Assembly (NCBI RefSeq): GCF_030704535.1
Contig: NC_081818.1
Span: forward strand, 26,265,001-26,329,000
Reading direction: 5' to 3'
Source of the DNA: Vitis vinifera
Lineage: Eukaryota > Streptophyta > Magnoliopsida > Vitales > Vitaceae
Length of the DNA stretch: 64,000 nucleotides
The notes beneath the pieces were generated by a model, which searched no databases, had not been told where the DNA came from, and worked only from the letters and a program-made list of their open reading frames with translations. Both the position numbers and the translations under genes were made by a program. This document shows positions 35,201-47,835 of this stretch, piece after piece (positions within the stretch are counted from its first letter, which is position 1; every line of letters begins with the position of its first letter).

Positions 35201-38200
35201 TCCCAACTAAATTAATGATTAAATTATGTAGGTAATGCAGACACCTAATTACAGATTGATAGCCTATTATCACTTCTGAAATCTCACAATCCTACATGAC
35301 CAGATCTCACTCTTTCTTTCTCAGTCTGTAAGGATTTTTACCAGATATGTGAGCTCTTATCATGCCAAATTGTCTTTGTCTCAAAAGGGAAGTAATCGCT
35401 TAGGACATAATCAGATCTGTCTCTTCTGTCTCTCTCTGTGTATAGATTTCAAGATGGTTATCCTGCATCTATTTCCTCCAATAGCAGCTAACATTCATTG
35501 CAGTGCATCATCATACAATAATTAAAGCAATATTATACTGGCATTGATGGAGTAACCTTTTTCCCTCTTTGATGGGAACCTTTTAGATTCTTCATGGGTT
35601 GATAAAGGACATAATTGTGTCTTGCTGGTCCTTGAAAAACTGTGTGGGCCACACAGTTTCCACTGCACCAAACACCTTTTTTCTCTTCAGCTATGCTGTT
35701 GACTCGTTAACAGTCCATATGTGACCATCCTGATAGCCATCTTATAATTTTTTCCTTTAATTTAATACCACTTGAAAGCACCTCCCCATTTCATTCATCC
35801 TCTTCTATTCTGCAGATAATAACCTCTTCATCCCCCTTGTTATTGACCCCAGATGGTGAAAATTGTCAAATAGTTTTCCATTTATTTTCTATTATAAATT
35901 GAATATTATTTTTATTAAATATTGAAGAGAATAAATCTGGGGAGAGTTGAGGAACAAAAAAAGAAAAAAAATAGAAAAAAAGGTATATGATGACAAAAGA
36001 TAAAACGATGGAATGGAGAAGATTTGACTTGGTAGTGCCCATAAAACTGGATTGAAACCCATATTACTGTAACTGGATCCAGATTGTAATATTATGATTA
36101 TGCAGGACTTGCTCTGAAATGGGGTAGCAAACCTAGGTTTTTGAAACTTCTAAACAGTTTTTATGTCCTTTTCTCCCTTTTTGGAAACAAAGCTTATTAA
36201 ATTATTAAAAATTCTTAGACAAAAAAAGTTTATTTGGATCAAACCGTGTGGTCTGGGCCTGACCCAGCTCATGGGTCCATGGCCACTTTTACTTGAAACA
36301 TAGACGTGTTTGGTTTATAGAGTGGGAATTTTTTTTGATAGACATTTGTGGAGTGGGAATTGAACATGCCATACCACTTGAAATGCAGATTTTTTGCAAT
36401 TGTACTGTGATAAGCTACACCTGTGTGAGAAAGTGACTCTCTCTAACCAAGTGTTTTTAAAATGAATGAGTTTTCTAGTCACTTTTAGAAATCTTTAAGA
36501 CGTAATTAATTATCTAAAAAAACATGTAACATAGGTGACATTGGGAAACATTTCCTGTTTTTGTTTTGTAAAACCAAAAAACAGTAATAACTCCTATGTT
36601 TTATTTAGGAACTTTTATATAAAATGTAGGAACTTTTCTTATTTTCTTGAAAATGTTATCAAAATTTTTGTAATTTGAGGAAAAAAAAAATTATACTTAT
36701 ATGATTTTTGTAGTTTTTAAAAGCATTGGCCTTTTCTTTTTAAGGCAAGCGTCTACCATTTGTATAAGTGTTCCTACCATTTTCTGTTTTTAACAACAGA
36801 AAACAAAATGTGTATCCAAAACACCACCTTTGTTTGTCCAAAATACATTGAGCTATTAATGTGCTTCTAAGGCCTTCTATTCTGTTACATTTCTTTTCAT
36901 TCTTGATGCTTCAAATTAGAGAAATGAAAATTAAGAGAAGAAACAAGAAAAAAAATTTCTGGATTGCTAGACTTATTTGCTCTGGACATTGTGCACCATG
37001 TTTAGGATCATGCAGTTTGGGTTGCAGGTCTCCTAAGTTTAGAGTTTTCCAGTAATGCCATTGAAATCAGCATGAAATGAACCTGGATCTATTGGTATCT
37101 AGATTCTTAAGGGTTGTCGAACTGTGTTTTTAGCAAATTAAGTGCTTTGATTAAGTTTTCATCAGGGATGTCTAATTTAAATGTTAAAATTTCAATTTTG
37201 CAGTATCGTTTTGAGGATGTTGCTTCCCAACCCGAAACTTGTTCTACCATTTCCCCACCAGATGAGGAGTAAGCACACCATGTCCCAATTGTTTCTTTGT
37301 CTTTGGTGGTGTTTGTTTTTTTAATTAACTCTAAATAGAACTTTAATGTTTAATAGTGTTAAGTATTAGGTTGTTTGTTCTTATAATATTTTATTTCTAT
37401 TAATCATTAAAAAGTAAAGAAAAATCAACATGTTGCTTTTTACATTCAGAAAAAGTCCAATATTTTGACTTTTTCTATTCAGCAAAAAGTTTATAATAAG
37501 TTATAAAAAAATAGAAAAACAAACAACCTAAAGTCTGAAAGAAAATTGCTTTCATCAAAAAGCTAAAAAGACAAACACCTCCTTTAATTCCTTTCAGATC
37601 AGCTTAAAAGTATTCTATATGTGTATGTGTATGTGTATGTTGCAGTTTTCTTTTGCCTTGCCTGATGGACACTGCTCAGTTGGTAAGCTCATTACATGAT
37701 CTGAGCAGCATAGAAGCAAGCATGGAGAAGTTTCGAGATTGTAGCTTTTCTCAAGGAGAATGTTTGGACCTTCAGTTGTTTCACAGGGTTGAAATAGACA
37801 TTGGGGGACCATTTGATGGAGAGCATCATAGTAATGGAGAGCAGACATCTCTGGAAATGACATCATCAGAAAACAGAAGACATCAAGTCACTATAGAATG
37901 CCATTCAGTACCTAATACATTTGATGCAACTCCTCAGTCCAAGCTCCAGGTTACTGCAGAAGGCCATAGAGTAACCAATACGCTTGATGCAACTCCTGAG
38001 TCCAATCTCCCAGATGCTTCAGGTGCAAACTACCCAAATAGAATTTTATGCACATGTTTCTCATATTCTGCTGGAAACAGGACTACTAAAATTATGCACA
38101 ACTTTACTCTATATTAAAGGGTAATTCACACAGTTAGACAAGTTTCCTCATTTTGTCATCCTCTTTAGATCACAGACCTTTCTGGTTTTAAAGTTTGTAA

Positions 38201-41056
38201 ACTCTGAATCTCTTGACTGTAACTGAAGGTTAAAATTGTAGCTGCCATTAAGATTATTGTCCTTAACAACTTTGTCATATTTGAATTATTATTCTCTTGA
38301 TGCAGGTTCTACTACACCAGAGTTTATTATTGTTCACACCCCAACAAAAAAGGAGCATGCACGAATTCCAAGGAAGAGAAAATGTTTGTTTGATGAGAAA
38401 ATAGTTCTGTCTAGCGAGTATGCTTACCTTGAACTTCAACTGCTTTATATTATGTTCATAGAAGAAATTCTAGATTGCTCATACAGTCGTACTTGCAAGT
38501 GTTGGCCAGACATCATTGTCTGAATTTTACATGGTTTGGCACTTGTGGGTAATTGTATCAACATTATTACTGCTACATTATAGATATAAAACTATAGAAG
38601 ATTATGGCTATTAATTATAACTGTTGCTCCATTACGTTTTACTGTTAGTACAATTTTTTATTACTATACCTGGATTAAATATTAAATCATTTTAAGATTT
38701 ATTCTTTCTATTAAAAAATATGAGTTTAAGCATAGAGATGAATTTTTTATCGATGGATGCACATTCATCTGCAGGCACATTTCCTGATGTATAAGAAAGG
38801 AGTTTTGAAACCTCTGAACTTCAACAATATGGCGTGCTTAATATTTAATCTGAAAATGAGTTTTAGGATGATGGAGTACATAGAACAAATGGATTACACA
38901 TTCATCGGCATCCACATTCCCTCATGCATAACAAAGAAGTTTTGGACCTTTGAAATTTTGATTAGTGTGTTTTCAGTTGCAATTTAACTTGGCTCCACAT
39001 GAGAAGCACCAAGTCATATTTAGTGGACGACATTATGGTATATGAAAAAAGTAGCAAACTCTAGAGCAGCTCTTAGATACTCCTTAGCGTAGGTCATGGC
39101 TGGTGCATTGACTGCTTTGATGGTAAAGTGTTTCCAAATCTGTGTCTCTTACTCAGCTTTGAATGAGCTAAAAGTGGATTAATTGAATTACTGAAAAAAC
39201 AAATGAAGAACTTTTATACTCAAAATTTTATCTTCAATCTTTACAGGTTCCTTAAGAAAAGCATACAAAGCTCAAGTGACTTGATACGTAAACGAAGGAA
39301 AGTTCCTCACACTGCTTATGATGCCTGGAAAGTTTATCAAATTGCTAATCTCTCGCAGGGTTTCTTGGAGGCTTTGATTCCTTGTGAGTTTCTTTCATCT
39401 GCCTTTGTGTTTCATTAGTTTTTCAATAGTCACTAACTATTTCACCTGCAGGCATTTCCTTGGAGCTTAGATCACTCTTCCATGCAAAGAAATTAATGAC
39501 CCCAGAGCTTGTTGTAAATGTGGAAGCTCCTGATGGGTTAGTTGTACCAGGATCCCCTACTGTCAATCAACTCTTAAAGGAAACAGCAATTGCTCCAGAA
39601 ACACCTGCAATTCACTCAACATTAATGGGAGTATCTGAGGTCCACAAGCTTACTGATTCAGATAGAGTGGTGCCTGCAAGTTCATTTGAGAGTTCACAGC
39701 AAAGGCAATCTTCAAGTGAGAATGAAGAATTTGATATCCTGATGAATGAGGTACACTCATGGTTATCTTGGTGCAGTTTTGTCATTAAAAGTGCAAAATA
39801 TTCCATCAGGAATATTAAATATGACGACCCATTGGAATATTTAGTGCTTAGACACTCATGAGCATGCAAACACAACTGTTTATCCTGTTAACTTTGTATC
39901 TTGTTGTACCAACATGTAATTTCTGTTAAAAAAAAATAATGAAATAGAGTTAGAAGATTTATTTTGTTTTCTACCACTTAGACACAATGAGTTTGAGCTT
40001 TTCAAATCTATGATCCCGATCCAGCATATACAACATAGATACTTCCTTGTAAGGTTGGATTTTATTTCTGTGATTCATTATTTGTTGCTGGGATAGGAAT
40101 AATATAAGATTTTGGCTTTTTTTTTTTCCTTTATTTCATTTTTATTTTTCGGGCATCACCTGAAAACTGAATGATGTTGCTGATTGCTGGTCCACATTTT
40201 TCCAATGTCAGGAGATAAATTCATGTGAAGTAGCTAACCAGAAAATAAGTAAGAACTATTCCGTATCAATTCCATTGTTTTGCCTTAGCTTTGATGTCTT
40301 TTCTTGAATTTCATTGAAGATTGATTTTTGGGTTTGTGCTACATTGCTTATTTTTGTTTCATACCACATTCTGAACTGAATATTGTCATGATTGCAGATG
40401 GATGGTCAGATAGAACCGGGTATGTTGGATAGGACTCCTGAAATTTTCTCTTTTGGCTAATCTACCATTAACTCTGTTTCAACTAGCTATACTTTTGATG
40501 TGCAGAATGGTGGCAAGATACCTGTGCAGAAGCTTTTTAAATCAAAAGAAACAAGGAGATGAGAATGCTGTGACCCTGTCACAGTTTCTGACAGGAAAAA
40601 CCAAGAAAGAAAGTTCAAGACTATTCTATGAGATACTGGTATGTCATAATGTCTTACATTTCATAATTTCAGGCACAACCGAACTTTGAAATTTGCCATC
40701 ACTCCATCTTGGTCACAAAGGAAACTGAAAGATATTAGTACAGAAAGTAACTGTGTAAAATACTCTCTGAAAACAGAAAAATCAGAAAATACAGCCTACT
40801 TGAACTAAAAGTCTAAAACAGAAACATCTCAGAAAGCCTGAAGAAATGCAACCCACAGTTTTGTTGCACTGATGTCTGTAAAACTGTCTTACAAGTTACA
40901 ACCCACGATGTTAAAGTGATTCGCAAAACAATGTTGCAGGTCTTGAAAAGTAAAGGGTACGTGGATGTAGAGCAAAATAATGCCTATGGCGACATCCGTG
41001 TGATGAAAACTCTTCAAATGGAAAGTGTTTCCGGGAAGCTGAAGGTGTCCAGATAG
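29241..41056 (+). CDS. SYN2: Sister chromatid cohesion 1 protein (RAD21/SYN kleisin, SYN2-like), 589 aa
   Basis: Kleisin subunit that closes the SMC1-SMC3 cohesin ring and is cleaved by separase at anaphase. Thirteen GT-AG exons: 29241-29364, 33793-34057, 34152-34189, 34286-34329, 37204-37268, 37646-38022, 38306-38417, 39247-39383, 39452-39750, 40212-40248, 40398-40419, 40506-40638 and 40940-41056; 1770 bases with stop. The N-terminal Rad21/Rec8 domain covers about residues 1-105 (SLLSRKGALRSVWEAAYFHKKLKK, VPVLAYRILGYILLGVVRIY, VEYLFDDC, FELDAFDLEVLED). The C-terminal winged helix that binds SMC1 is about 510-589 (GMVARYLCRSFL, VTLSQFLTGKTKKESSRLFYEILVLKSKGYVDVEQ). The middle is acidic/Ser-rich and disordered, with RKRRKV and PRKRKC basic patches. 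It is shorter than I recall for Arabidopsis SYN2. Which paralogue (SYN2 or SYN3) is uncertain. Confidence 0.85.
30210..30508. repeat. MITE-like element in SYN intron 1
   Basis: The right end ...aaaaaacaaataccacc is the complement of the ggtggt(g/a)tttgtttttt end seen at 37305. The left side begins near gattgtttgtttttaac. The interior shares ctaatacttatt and taagttctatttag-type wording with 37305-37582 in inverted order, so both look like copies of one family. Confidence 0.5.
32284..33251 (+). mobile_element. 5'-truncated L1-type LINE with target duplication, SYN intron 1
   Basis: Flanked by imperfect 17-bp direct repeats, ATTAGCGAAGTCAATGT (32284-32300) and ATTAGTGAAGTCAGTGT (33235-33251). 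Between them is the 3' part of a plant LINE ORF2: WELDIVETFFSKLLEKV, VIWKDSKKGVFSIYSFYSAL, then the zinc-binding RVT segment NRCFLCELEEESIDHILLHY, with frame breaks. It ends in the LINE 3' UTR (tttgtgtactctagtgtac) and tail tttgcctattaaaaaaa. Inserted in the same sense as the host gene. It is dead, with frameshifts and no reverse-transcriptase core. Confidence 0.85.
34891..34964 (+). mobile_element. Minimal LINE tail insertion with 20-bp target duplication, SYN intron 4
   Basis: The 20-mer AAAGACAATATTCAGAGCAT occurs at 34891-34910 and again, identical, at 34945-34964. Between the copies are only 34 bases: TTGCCTATAAAA followed by an A/G-rich tail. TTGCCTAT(T/A)AAAA is the same terminus as the LINE at 33221-33233. 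This reads as a target-primed LINE insertion truncated almost to its poly-A tail. A filler-DNA duplication is the alternative. Confidence 0.75.
37305..37582. repeat. MITE-like element in SYN intron 5
   Basis: Terminal inverted repeats: GGTGGTGTTTGTTTTTTTA at the left, and GGAGGTGTTTGTCTTTTTA as the complement of the right end. Length 278 bp. No target duplication found. A second family member is at about 30210-30508. It nearly fills intron 5 (37269-37645). Confidence 0.65.
37887..38012 (+). repeat. 63-bp tandem duplication within SYN coding exon 6
   Basis: Two head-to-tail 21-codon units: VTIECHSVPNTFDATPQSKLQ then VTAEGHRVTNTLDATPESNLP. They differ at several sites but stay in frame, lengthening the disordered middle of the kleisin. 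Confidence 0.85.
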
Positions 41057-42671
41057 GATTAGAGGCTTGCAGTTTGATCTGTGTTTAATGGATAGCATGT
41101 TGTACACACCCAGGTAGGATTAGAATCTGTTAGTTCCATCTGTATTTAGTGGGTAGAAATAATATGCATCATAAAGATGTAGAATGCAGGTATAGCCTCG
41201 TTTATGTTGACATTTCAGGCATGTATATAAAGTTGGTCTTTAATTTTTATATGGCCTCAATCTTTGATTCTGTATTTTTGCAGTATGATTGGACTCAAAT
41301 GATTCTCTCTATGTTTTTCATTATGGTCCAAAATGATTGACAAATTCAAATTCAAATTCAGATACGTAGTGTCTATTTGGATATATTTCCTATCTTTCAT
41401 CAATTCATGTAGATAGGCCCTACACCAAGGATCTGGATCACTTCCCATTTGTCAGCCTTATTCATGGTAAGAAAATAGGGATATGACCCTTAAATAGGTT
41501 TCTGTGACATGCATCTCAACTCACTACTCGTGAAGACATGGTCTAAGAAAACAATGTGGTTATTTTAAAAGTTATTTTTTAAAATATAATAACAGTTTCA
41601 GATTTATGGTATTATCTGAGACATATCAATGGAAAGTTGTTTTTTGAAATTCAATTGAAGTTGTTTTTTTTTCAAAAGAAAATTTTGTATTAGATTCCTC
41701 GATTCATTATAGATCTCGAAATGGTTATGAAATTATCATATTTTAAATATTAATTAAAATATTCATACCCTTGACAAAAACCCCAGGAAAACGAGGGCTA
41801 AAATTATGTGATCATCATGGAAAATCCTTCTTTTACTATCAAATTCTTAGGTTACGCTTGCTTGTTTAGTAGGATATGATATGCATATTTTAGAATATAT
41901 CATATCCAATTTGATAAGTAATACATGTAAGAGAGTTTTATGATATCTTTGAATATATATCTATATATATATATATATATATACCTCATGGATATATTAT
42001 ATTATATTATGTTTACGTTTAATTTGTGAAATGAATTAAAAAATAATATAAAATATATATTATTTTTAATGTTTAAAATAAAAATTATATCATATTTCAA
42101 CATTTTCTGTTTAAAGAATTTTAAATTTTCTTATATTTAACAATATTCATAAATAAAAAAAATTATATTATGTTATTCAATATATAAAAATAATTATATG
42201 TTATATATTAATATTATTTTATGATTTTTTTTTTAGTTTTTTTTATTTATAATAATAAAATTTTATTTGCAAAATGAGTATATCAATTTTTTTAAATAAA
42301 AAATCCTAAAAATAAATAAATTTATGAGTTTAGTAAAATATATAAAAATAAATTATTGATTTTAGAATTAACTTTTATTTATTTTTCTATTTTTCTCATC
42401 ATTTTCTTTTTGCCTTTTTTTTACTCAAATTTTTTTTAAGAAAAGGGTTAAGCCAATACAATAATAAAATACCCATAATTTTCATAGCTTTACTAAAAAG
42501 GGCATAATTGTCAATTCAAAGTCTTCTGCTTACAAGGTGTGTTTAGGGTTTACAGCCTTACAGGTAGACGACGATTCGCCCCGACTCCAAATTTCAAATC
42601 TTCATATGGTGTTTGGTTTCGGTTACTGGTGAGCCTTCTCCGTACTGTGAAGTCCTGATAAAAGGGGAATA
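41057..42671. other. Intergenic region between SYN and uL13m
   Basis: SYN 3' UTR, then extremely AT-rich DNA (41860-42470) including a (TA)n run at about 41955-41982. No gene was seen. The last 150 bases before 42672 are less AT-rich and probably hold the uL13m promoter and leader. Confidence 0.4.
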
Positions 42672-45600
42672 ATGGCGACGAGTTCTTTTAACGGCAACAT
42701 GAAGGCAATGATTTCTTCTTTCACTGTGTTTGCTCTGTCATTTTCATTATTTTTTTTTTCTTTTGGTTCATTAGAAATGCAAGTTTAACCCTCTGTTTGC
42801 TTTCCGAGAAAACGGAGGAAAAGAAAAGATATCTTTGAATTTGTCTTGTCTTGGAAACACGGAAAGGTGAGTTAAACCCAGCCAAATGAATGGCACGAGT
42901 CCTAAATAGTACCGAATCTGTGATTAAAATTTTATTTTATCTTCTTTTTTTTAACAATTTTGAAAAATCTAACCGGGCTTTGTGATATCTGAAATAGAAA
43001 ATGGACTGACAGTGTGGCACGTCAGATGTTTGTAGAATTTACAGTGAGGTTTTTTCGATGTTTGCCTTTTTGCATTGTGGGCGTAGGCTTAGTTACTTGC
43101 AAGAACGCTTGCGATTATATAATTGTCAATTCTGGTGTTGAATAAATCTAATTCTATTACACTTGAAATGACCCCTTTTTCAGCTGACGATCAGGTATAC
43201 TTGTTTCTGTGCTTAACTGGGTGGTTTTTGTGTATTCAGCATCAAGAAAAGACCCATTTGTAAATTTTGTAATAAATTCTTCATTTTCCTGCTTTTAACT
43301 TTTTTTTTTCATGTCTTCAAGTAAAGCTGGATAAATGGAATGCATTAGTTTGTACAATGCTTCCTTTTAACATATGTTCTTCTCAAACGTCTTTACTCTA
43401 TTATGATGTTGCTGTTGCCTACCAATTATAGCCTTTCTTCCAGGAGGGTTATTTGGAGATCATGAAAAAATTCTAAAGTTTTATTTGCCTAATTTGATTT
43501 AGATGCTCTGTCAGTAATAGAATGCACCCTTAAATCTTCATGCAGAAAGCACTTGCTGGCCTGAGACGAATCAATTTGGAAGGTTTGCGATGGCGAGTAT
43601 TTGATGCCAAAGGCCAGGTTGGATAGAAGTTTAATATGATAAAATGGTTATTATAGTTTTTAGAAACCCAATAATATAATGCTGGTCTCTACTCCCTTTT
43701 GGGATAAGAAATGCCAGGATGATTTAGTGAATTGATGGGGAAACATGTCTAGGAAATGGAAGTATGTGTTAAAGTTGCCTTGGCAAGATTGCAAACGTTT
43801 TCTATCACCCTGTGATTTAGTTGAAGTCATGAAGTTTGTGAATAAAGAAGAACCTACTTTTTCCTATAGGTTCTTGGGAGGTTAGCATCTCAAATTTCTA
43901 CTGTGATTCAAGGCAAGGATAAGCCAACATACACACCAAATCGTGAAGATGGGGATATGTGCATCGTGCTTAATGCAAAGGATATCTCTGTCACAGGAAG
44001 GAAACTTACTAATAAGTTTTATCGTTGGCATACCGGGTAAGCACCCTTGTGCTTGGTTTTAGTTGGTTTTAGTCATGAACAGAATGTTGGACAACTACAT
44101 GAAAATAAAGGGGGCTATGTTTGGTTTCCACAGCAGTTTAAGTGTTGTGCACCAGTTTGTAGTTAAAATTACATATCAAATTCCCCAAAATGGCAATGAA
44201 ACTTAAAAGTTTCATCACTTAAAATTTTTCTATGACCTGATTTTTGGTCTGCATGTTAAGAAAAGTAAGTAAACCTATTTTAAGTGCTAAGGAAAGAAAA
44301 ACACTCATTTAGAATGCCATAAAAGTGGAGGGATCTTGTAGGTTCTGAATCTCCCAACTTTGTTTGTTCTTTTCTGGTTTTCCTATTGAAATTTGATCTA
44401 TGTTTGATGTACAGGTATATAGGTCACTTGAAAGAAAGGAGTTTAAAGGATCAGTTAGCAAAGGATCCTACAGAAGTCATACGCAAAGCAGTCTTGCGCA
44501 TGCTTCCAAGAAACAAATTGCGTGATGTAAGTGATTTTTATGCCTTTTTTGTTATATTTAAAGGGTGCTTACAACACTTCTAATTTTTATCATGAGTGGC
44601 TAAATGTATTAATGGGAAAGGAGAGTACAAGAAGAAGAGAAGAGAAAGAGGTTACTAACTAAATAAATAAAAATCACATACTTTGTAAAATTCACTATAT
44701 CTGGGAGAAACATTATCCTACGAACCTGAGATACATAAATAAGGAGATGTGGTATTGCCAATGAGATGTTCCAAATGAAATTTGCTACTTAGGCCCTGTT
44801 TGATTTAGCAGACCCAGGTACCATGGAAGCTAGCATTCATAGCTTTGGATAAATCAGCCACTTGTTTTATGAGTGTAGTTTGACCTGTCTTGTTTCACAA
44901 GTAGCCACTCCATCCACCATCCATATGTGCAGTGTGCAGCCCTAAAATGTTGGTGTGGAGTGGATGTAGCCACTTGCTTCCTATGGAATTAAGCAAGAGG
45001 AGACTATCTTGAAATTTCCCCGAAGTTGAAATCAACTGGCTATGAAAAATGAAATCTTGATCATGGCTTGAACTTTTTCAGATGATCTCCTAGCATGCTG
45101 TTTTTGCTCTTGTTTCAAACAAACCAAATGACACTCGATATAGTAGCCCTACTTTGTGAAGAGTCTCTGGACCCTCCAAAAACCTTAGAAATATGCAGTG
45201 AAGTGGGATATTTCCATAGGAAAAACCTAACTAAATTTCTGAAAATTTGACCAGAATTGTGGGCTTACTCAAAAGGGTATCATCTAGTCTTGGATTGATT
45301 AGCGCATTAAGATGTTTCCCCAAGGATATTGTGTTGTGCAACAGCCTTGGTATATAAATCTATGGGAAAGAGATTGTATTAACTATAAATGTTGATTTTT
45401 TCATGGATTAAGTGTTACATGTAAGTTGGGACCAGGAGGAAAGGGGAACTTGGTATTTACTAATAAATTGAATGTGAGTAGCTATTTTGAGTCTGAATAT
45501 GTATGCAGTGCTTGCCTTCTTATTTTGAAACAATATGATAAGATTTTGATTGGGGTGTTCCATTTCCTTTTTAGTCATTATATGAATGATGTCTTGTTAA

Positions 45601-45935
45601 CTTTGTTTAGATGATTCAATGTGTTTGCTTGTTGGTTTACATTACAACGCCACTTTATGTTTGTACAGGATAGAGATCGAAAACTAAGGATATTTGCTGG
45701 TGATGAGCACCCTTTCAATGACAGGCCTCTTGAACCTTATGTGATGCCGCCTCGGCAAGTACGAGAAATGCGGCCTCGTGCAAGACGAGCCACAATTCGG
45801 GCTCAGAAGAAGGCTGAACAGCAACAGCAGGGAACTACTGATACAAGAAAAAAGAGAAAGAAGGAAGTTGAGCCGGAAGTGAGTGTACGAGGAGTGCAAG
45901 TCATCTCTGATTTGACATATAAAAATCAAGCTTGA
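42672..45935 (+). CDS. Organellar ribosomal protein L13 (uL13), 216 aa
   Basis: Large-subunit protein uL13 of an organellar (probably mitochondrial) ribosome. Five exons: 42672-42704, 43546-43617, 43870-44036, 44415-44526 and 45669-45935; 651 bases with stop. The L13 domain spans about residues 12-150: [93 protein letters not shown] basic C-terminal tail follows ([27 protein letters not shown]). Intron 1 starts with GC rather than GT (AAG|GCAATG). Joining at that site gives FNGNMKKALAGL, matching FTGNLKKAVAGI as I remember it from the Arabidopsis homologue. The presequence is very short. Mitochondrial location is inferred from the homologue. Confidence 0.92.
44792..45135. repeat. Possible Tourist-like MITE in uL13m intron 4
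   Basis: The left margin GGCCCTGTTTGATTT resembles PIF/Harbinger element ends. The right margin complement AGTGTCATTTGGTTTGTTTGA is only a weak partner. Kept at low confidence because the two ends do not pair well. Confidence 0.25.
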
Positions 45936-47835
45936 TGCAGGCATAGCATTCTTACATGCTGAATGCTTGGACTTTCTATGGCCATCAGGGAAATGGTACC
46001 AATTTGTTGTAGTTCCCTCCATTAGAATCTCTTAAGTCATTATCATAAGGAGGCCTTTCATTTCCAGAAAAGGCTTTTGCTTGGGCTGAATTCAGTTTTT
46101 AAAACTTGTTTTGGTTGGCTATACAGTTTGTTTCAAACACAGGAGGAAAACTTAGTTTAACAGGAGCTGTATGTTCAAAATGGTAAGAGGAGGTGATCTT
46201 GTATCTAGAAATCATGAGCCCTTGACTTCATAGCCTCCATCCATGTTCACTCCTCTGGTTTGGGGGGCTGCTAAAAAGATCCTGGTAACATTTTTATCTC
46301 TTAGATTGCAGCAGTGACGGAAGATCTAACTCAAACAACTTCATCAAAAGATCCAAAACTTAATAATATGGATGAACACTGTGATAATAAAATATAGAGC
46401 TTCTGATTTTATCCACCATCCGGCTTCTTTTGATATAGGAGGAAAACATTCTCTTCCATCACAGGCTTTTCTGTACACCTTGTGATCTTATCAATTGTTG
46501 TTGATTTTTGTGTCATTATTGTATTGAATCCAATATATCATACATTTCAAGGGTCTTATCAATTGCTCTTGATTTTAAGCTACTTGAGAGTTAAATTAAT
46601 TTGAGATACCATATGTTGAATGTACTAGGGTATGATAAAGATGAGCGTTCAAATATACTCTTGATGGATGTAAAAACGTGCACACAGGGGTCCTGTGGGA
46701 TGTTTAAATGTTGACTTTGCAGGATGCTTAAATACCGACTCTTCCATTTGACTTTAAAGTAATATTCATCTACGGTTTTCACATATTAAGTCTAACATTA
46801 TAGGCTAAGAATCATGCATGTGATCTCCTAAGCATTGTTTCCTCAAACAATTTAACTCTTAAGATATTTGACTATCTCCTGAAAGTTTCTTTAAGTACAA
46901 AGATGTAGTCCATCAAACCAGTTGTCTCAGCACACAAAGTTGGTATAAATACTGTTTGGACAACCTACGGTTTGATATGGGTAGATGGCGGGGCATAACA
47001 TTGAGTACTGACAAATTATTTCTGCAGATTTAGGCATCCGTTATGATTGCATGGGCACCTGGCCTTGTTGCGAAGCTTAAATAATCATCAAGAAAAAATC
47101 GAAGCCTGCCAAAATTTGATCACATGTACACTGACTTCACTGCTAATAATTCCAACGACATGTCCTCATTCGTATCATAGCTTAAAAAATTCTAAGAAAT
47201 ACAGCACACAAAGCATAGCTCTAAAGGTGTACAAATAAACATATGTTGAAATCTGTCTAGTTGAGCTATTTTACCTAGTTTTATGTTTCAACATCAAAGG
47301 CTAAATGGGATCTCAGGATCATATCATACAAGGATCGGTATTTATTATCTAACAAAAGCCCTGTAAGATGGACAACTGAAGGTTTAAAACTAACACATTA
47401 GATCACAGAGTTAATGAACCACAAGTGGACAAGATCATATATCTCAGAAGGGAATTACTAAAATCAAACAGCACCAAAATTATACAAGGATCAGTATTAG
47501 AATATCATCTAGCAACAGCCCTACTACTTGGTACCACTTGGATGATAGAACGTTTAGAACTCACACGTTAGATAACGAGTCATTTAACCACAAATGAACC
47601 AGATGACTGATCTTGAAAGGAAATTACTAAAATCAAGCAGCACCAAAATTCTTCTAATCAAGTTAATTTGGGTTTCACCAACAATGTCACACATCAGCAT
47701 TATACATCTTAGTTAAACAGATGATGATCAACCAGAACAAATCTAGCCATTGCAGAACCAAACTCACAAAGCAAAGTAGGGCACTTTCCCATCTCTGAGA
47801 AGCATAACAGAAATTTGGGTATTTTATATAGGATT
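45936..47835. other. Convergent intergenic region between uL13m and PhLP
   Basis: Contains both 3' UTRs. No exon, RNA gene or mobile element was recognised. An imperfect direct repeat of about 150 bp is suggested by cctgtaagatggacaactgaagg... (47360-47480) and ggatgatagaacgtttagaactcacacgttag... (47530-47645), which share gataa/catcagag, aaggaattactaaaatcaa(a/g)cagcaccaaaatt phrases. Confidence 0.45.

Noticed and set aside
42705-42740. GT donor (ACT|GTGTTT) as the end of uL13m exon 1
   Set aside because: Would insert AMISSFT, not expected from the homologous N-terminus; the GC donor gives the expected KK junction.
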